Shown: positions 12,899-13,629 of the stretch, in pieces
How the letters are laid out: the number at the start of each line of letters is the position of its first letter
Position numbering within the stretch: position 1 is the first letter of the stretch
Assembly (NCBI GenBank): GCA_964440345.1
Contig: CAYTSA010000098.1
Location: 1-13,629, forward strand
DNA from: CAYTSA01 sp964440345
Lineage (GTDB): Bacteria > Desulfobacterota > Desulfovibrionia > Desulfovibrionales > Desulfovibrionaceae
Length of the DNA: 13,629 bases
Direction of reading: 5' to 3'
Position numbers and translations under genes: made by a program
The notes under the pieces: model-generated
Seen by the model: the letters and a program-made list of their open reading frames with translations, nothing else
Databases searched by the model: none
What the model was told of the DNA's origin: nothing

Positions 12899-13629
12899 AT
12901 GCTGGCGCAAACACTTCTGTCGTTCATTGGTATTCTCTCTGTTGTTCTGTGCACTTTCGGCTCTGCCGATGCGGACAAGACAGCCTGGAAAGGCGCGGAC
13001 AGTTTCATTGTTCTTCTGCAGGACCTGCCAGCGGCGCTGTATGACGGCGGCGTGGCCAGCCTGGAGCCCGCCGCCCTGGCTGCGGCTGAAAGCGGCGAGA
13101 AGACCAGGTTCGACCCCGAGTCGAGGGCCGCCCAGAGCTACGCCGGCTACCTGACCCAGCGCCAGAACAGCGTAATCGCAGCCATGCAGGGCAGGTTGCG
13201 CAAGCCTGTAACCATCACCCAGCGCTACACCCATGTGTTGAACGGATTCGCAGCCAGGCTCAGCCCCCTGGAGGCGGCGCAAACCGCCGGCCTGCAAGGC
13301 GTGGTCTCGGTGCATCCGGACACCAGGCATTATCCGGATACAGACAACGGGCCCATATGGATACAAGCGAACCAGGTATGGGATGGAAGCTCTACAGGCG
13401 TAGCCTCAGAAGGCGAGAGAATCGTTGTTGGCGTCATCGACAGCGGCGTTGACTTTGATTGCCCCTCTTTCGCTGATATTGGAGCGGACAACTATAACCA
13501 TTCCAACCCGAAGGGGAAGACGTACGGTCTTTGCGACCCTTCCAACCAAGGCTACGAATTTGGCTATTGCAACGCACTAGTGTCCCAACGTTTAGTCGAA
13601 CAATTTCAACTGTTTAGAGCTATGCCCAG
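12899..13629 (+). CDS. secreted subtilisin-like (S8) serine protease, 5' part, runs off window
   Basis: 243 residues are visible. Residues 1-25 (MLAQTLLSFIGILSVVLCTFGSADA) are a signal peptide, though without the usual basic N-terminus. Residues 35-147 fit an I9 inhibitor propeptide: DSFIVLLQDLP, then RYTHVLNGFAARLSPLEAAQ and GVVSVHPDTRHYPDT. The catalytic domain begins near 152 (WIQANQVWDG) and contains IVVGVIDSGVDFDCPSF with catalytic Asp181; His and Ser would be downstream. The start at 12899 is supported by GGAG five bases upstream. Expected role: exported endopeptidase, self-cleaving its propeptide outside the membrane. After CN (224-225) relatives normally continue with a K-x-IGA-type strand, but here the reading becomes ALVSQRLVEQFQLF, unlike the family. 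The gene may therefore be interrupted near 13574. It could also be a divergent insertion loop. Confidence 0.85.
   Translation, partial: MLAQTLLSFIGILSVVLCTFGSADADKTAWKGADSFIVLLQDLPAALYDGGVASLEPAALAAAESGEKTRFDPESRAAQSYAGYLTQRQNSVIAAMQGRLRKPVTITQRYTHVLNGFAARLSPLEAAQTAGLQGVVSVHPDTRHYPDTDNGPIWIQANQVWDGSSTGVASEGERIVVGVIDSGVDFDCPSFADIGADNYNHSNPKGKTYGLCDPSNQGYEFGYCNALVSQRLVEQFQLFRAMP

Noticed and set aside
12830..13366. Minus-strand open frame opposite the protease
   Set aside because: The plus strand encodes signal peptide, propeptide and the DSG motif of an S8 protease, which explains the region.

Overview
The window looks like a moderately GC-rich Gram-negative chromosome. Gene content and the style of the prophage proteins would fit a Desulfovibrio-like member of the Desulfobacterota, but that placement is an inference from general resemblance, not something the sequence proves. 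It combines ordinary chromosomal genes with mobile DNA at both ends and in the middle.

Left edge (1-217). On the minus strand there is a tRNA-Arg(ACG) with its own promoter and a rho-independent terminator. Directly after the terminator T-tract lies the first 52 bases of a group II intron, of the kind that inserts downstream of terminators (class IIC). The rest of the intron lies outside the window.

Prophage block (551-6087, minus strand). Read in the direction of transcription: a Mor-like transcription activator, a terminase small subunit, a 414-base gap without a convincing gene, a small 86-residue phage protein, a DUF6682-type protein, a second structural or adaptor protein, and a large tail fibre with a pectate-lyase-like beta-helix and four 49-residue C-terminal repeats. 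Large terminase, portal, capsid, tail tube, lysis and integrase genes are absent here. The genes that remain are intact, with good ribosome binding sites and overlapping stop/start codons. This is therefore either a prophage cut down by internal deletion or a domesticated or satellite-like unit. Upstream of the activator are two short, very regular repeat arrays (10-bp and 11-bp period) that look like binding sites for a regulator.

Chromosomal block (6341-12680). A P2-type cation-transporting ATPase and a tandem-domain universal stress protein form a minus-strand pair, probably an operon for ion homeostasis under stress. Divergent from it is a TrmH-type tRNA 2'-O-methyltransferase, followed by a 14-bp tandem repeat and a REP-like hairpin. 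Next comes a family 2 glycosyltransferase with a helical N-terminal half.

Right edge (12899-13629). The 5' part of a secreted subtilisin-like (S8) protease with an I9-type propeptide runs off the window. Its sequence stops resembling the family about 55 bases before the edge, which may mark an insertion.
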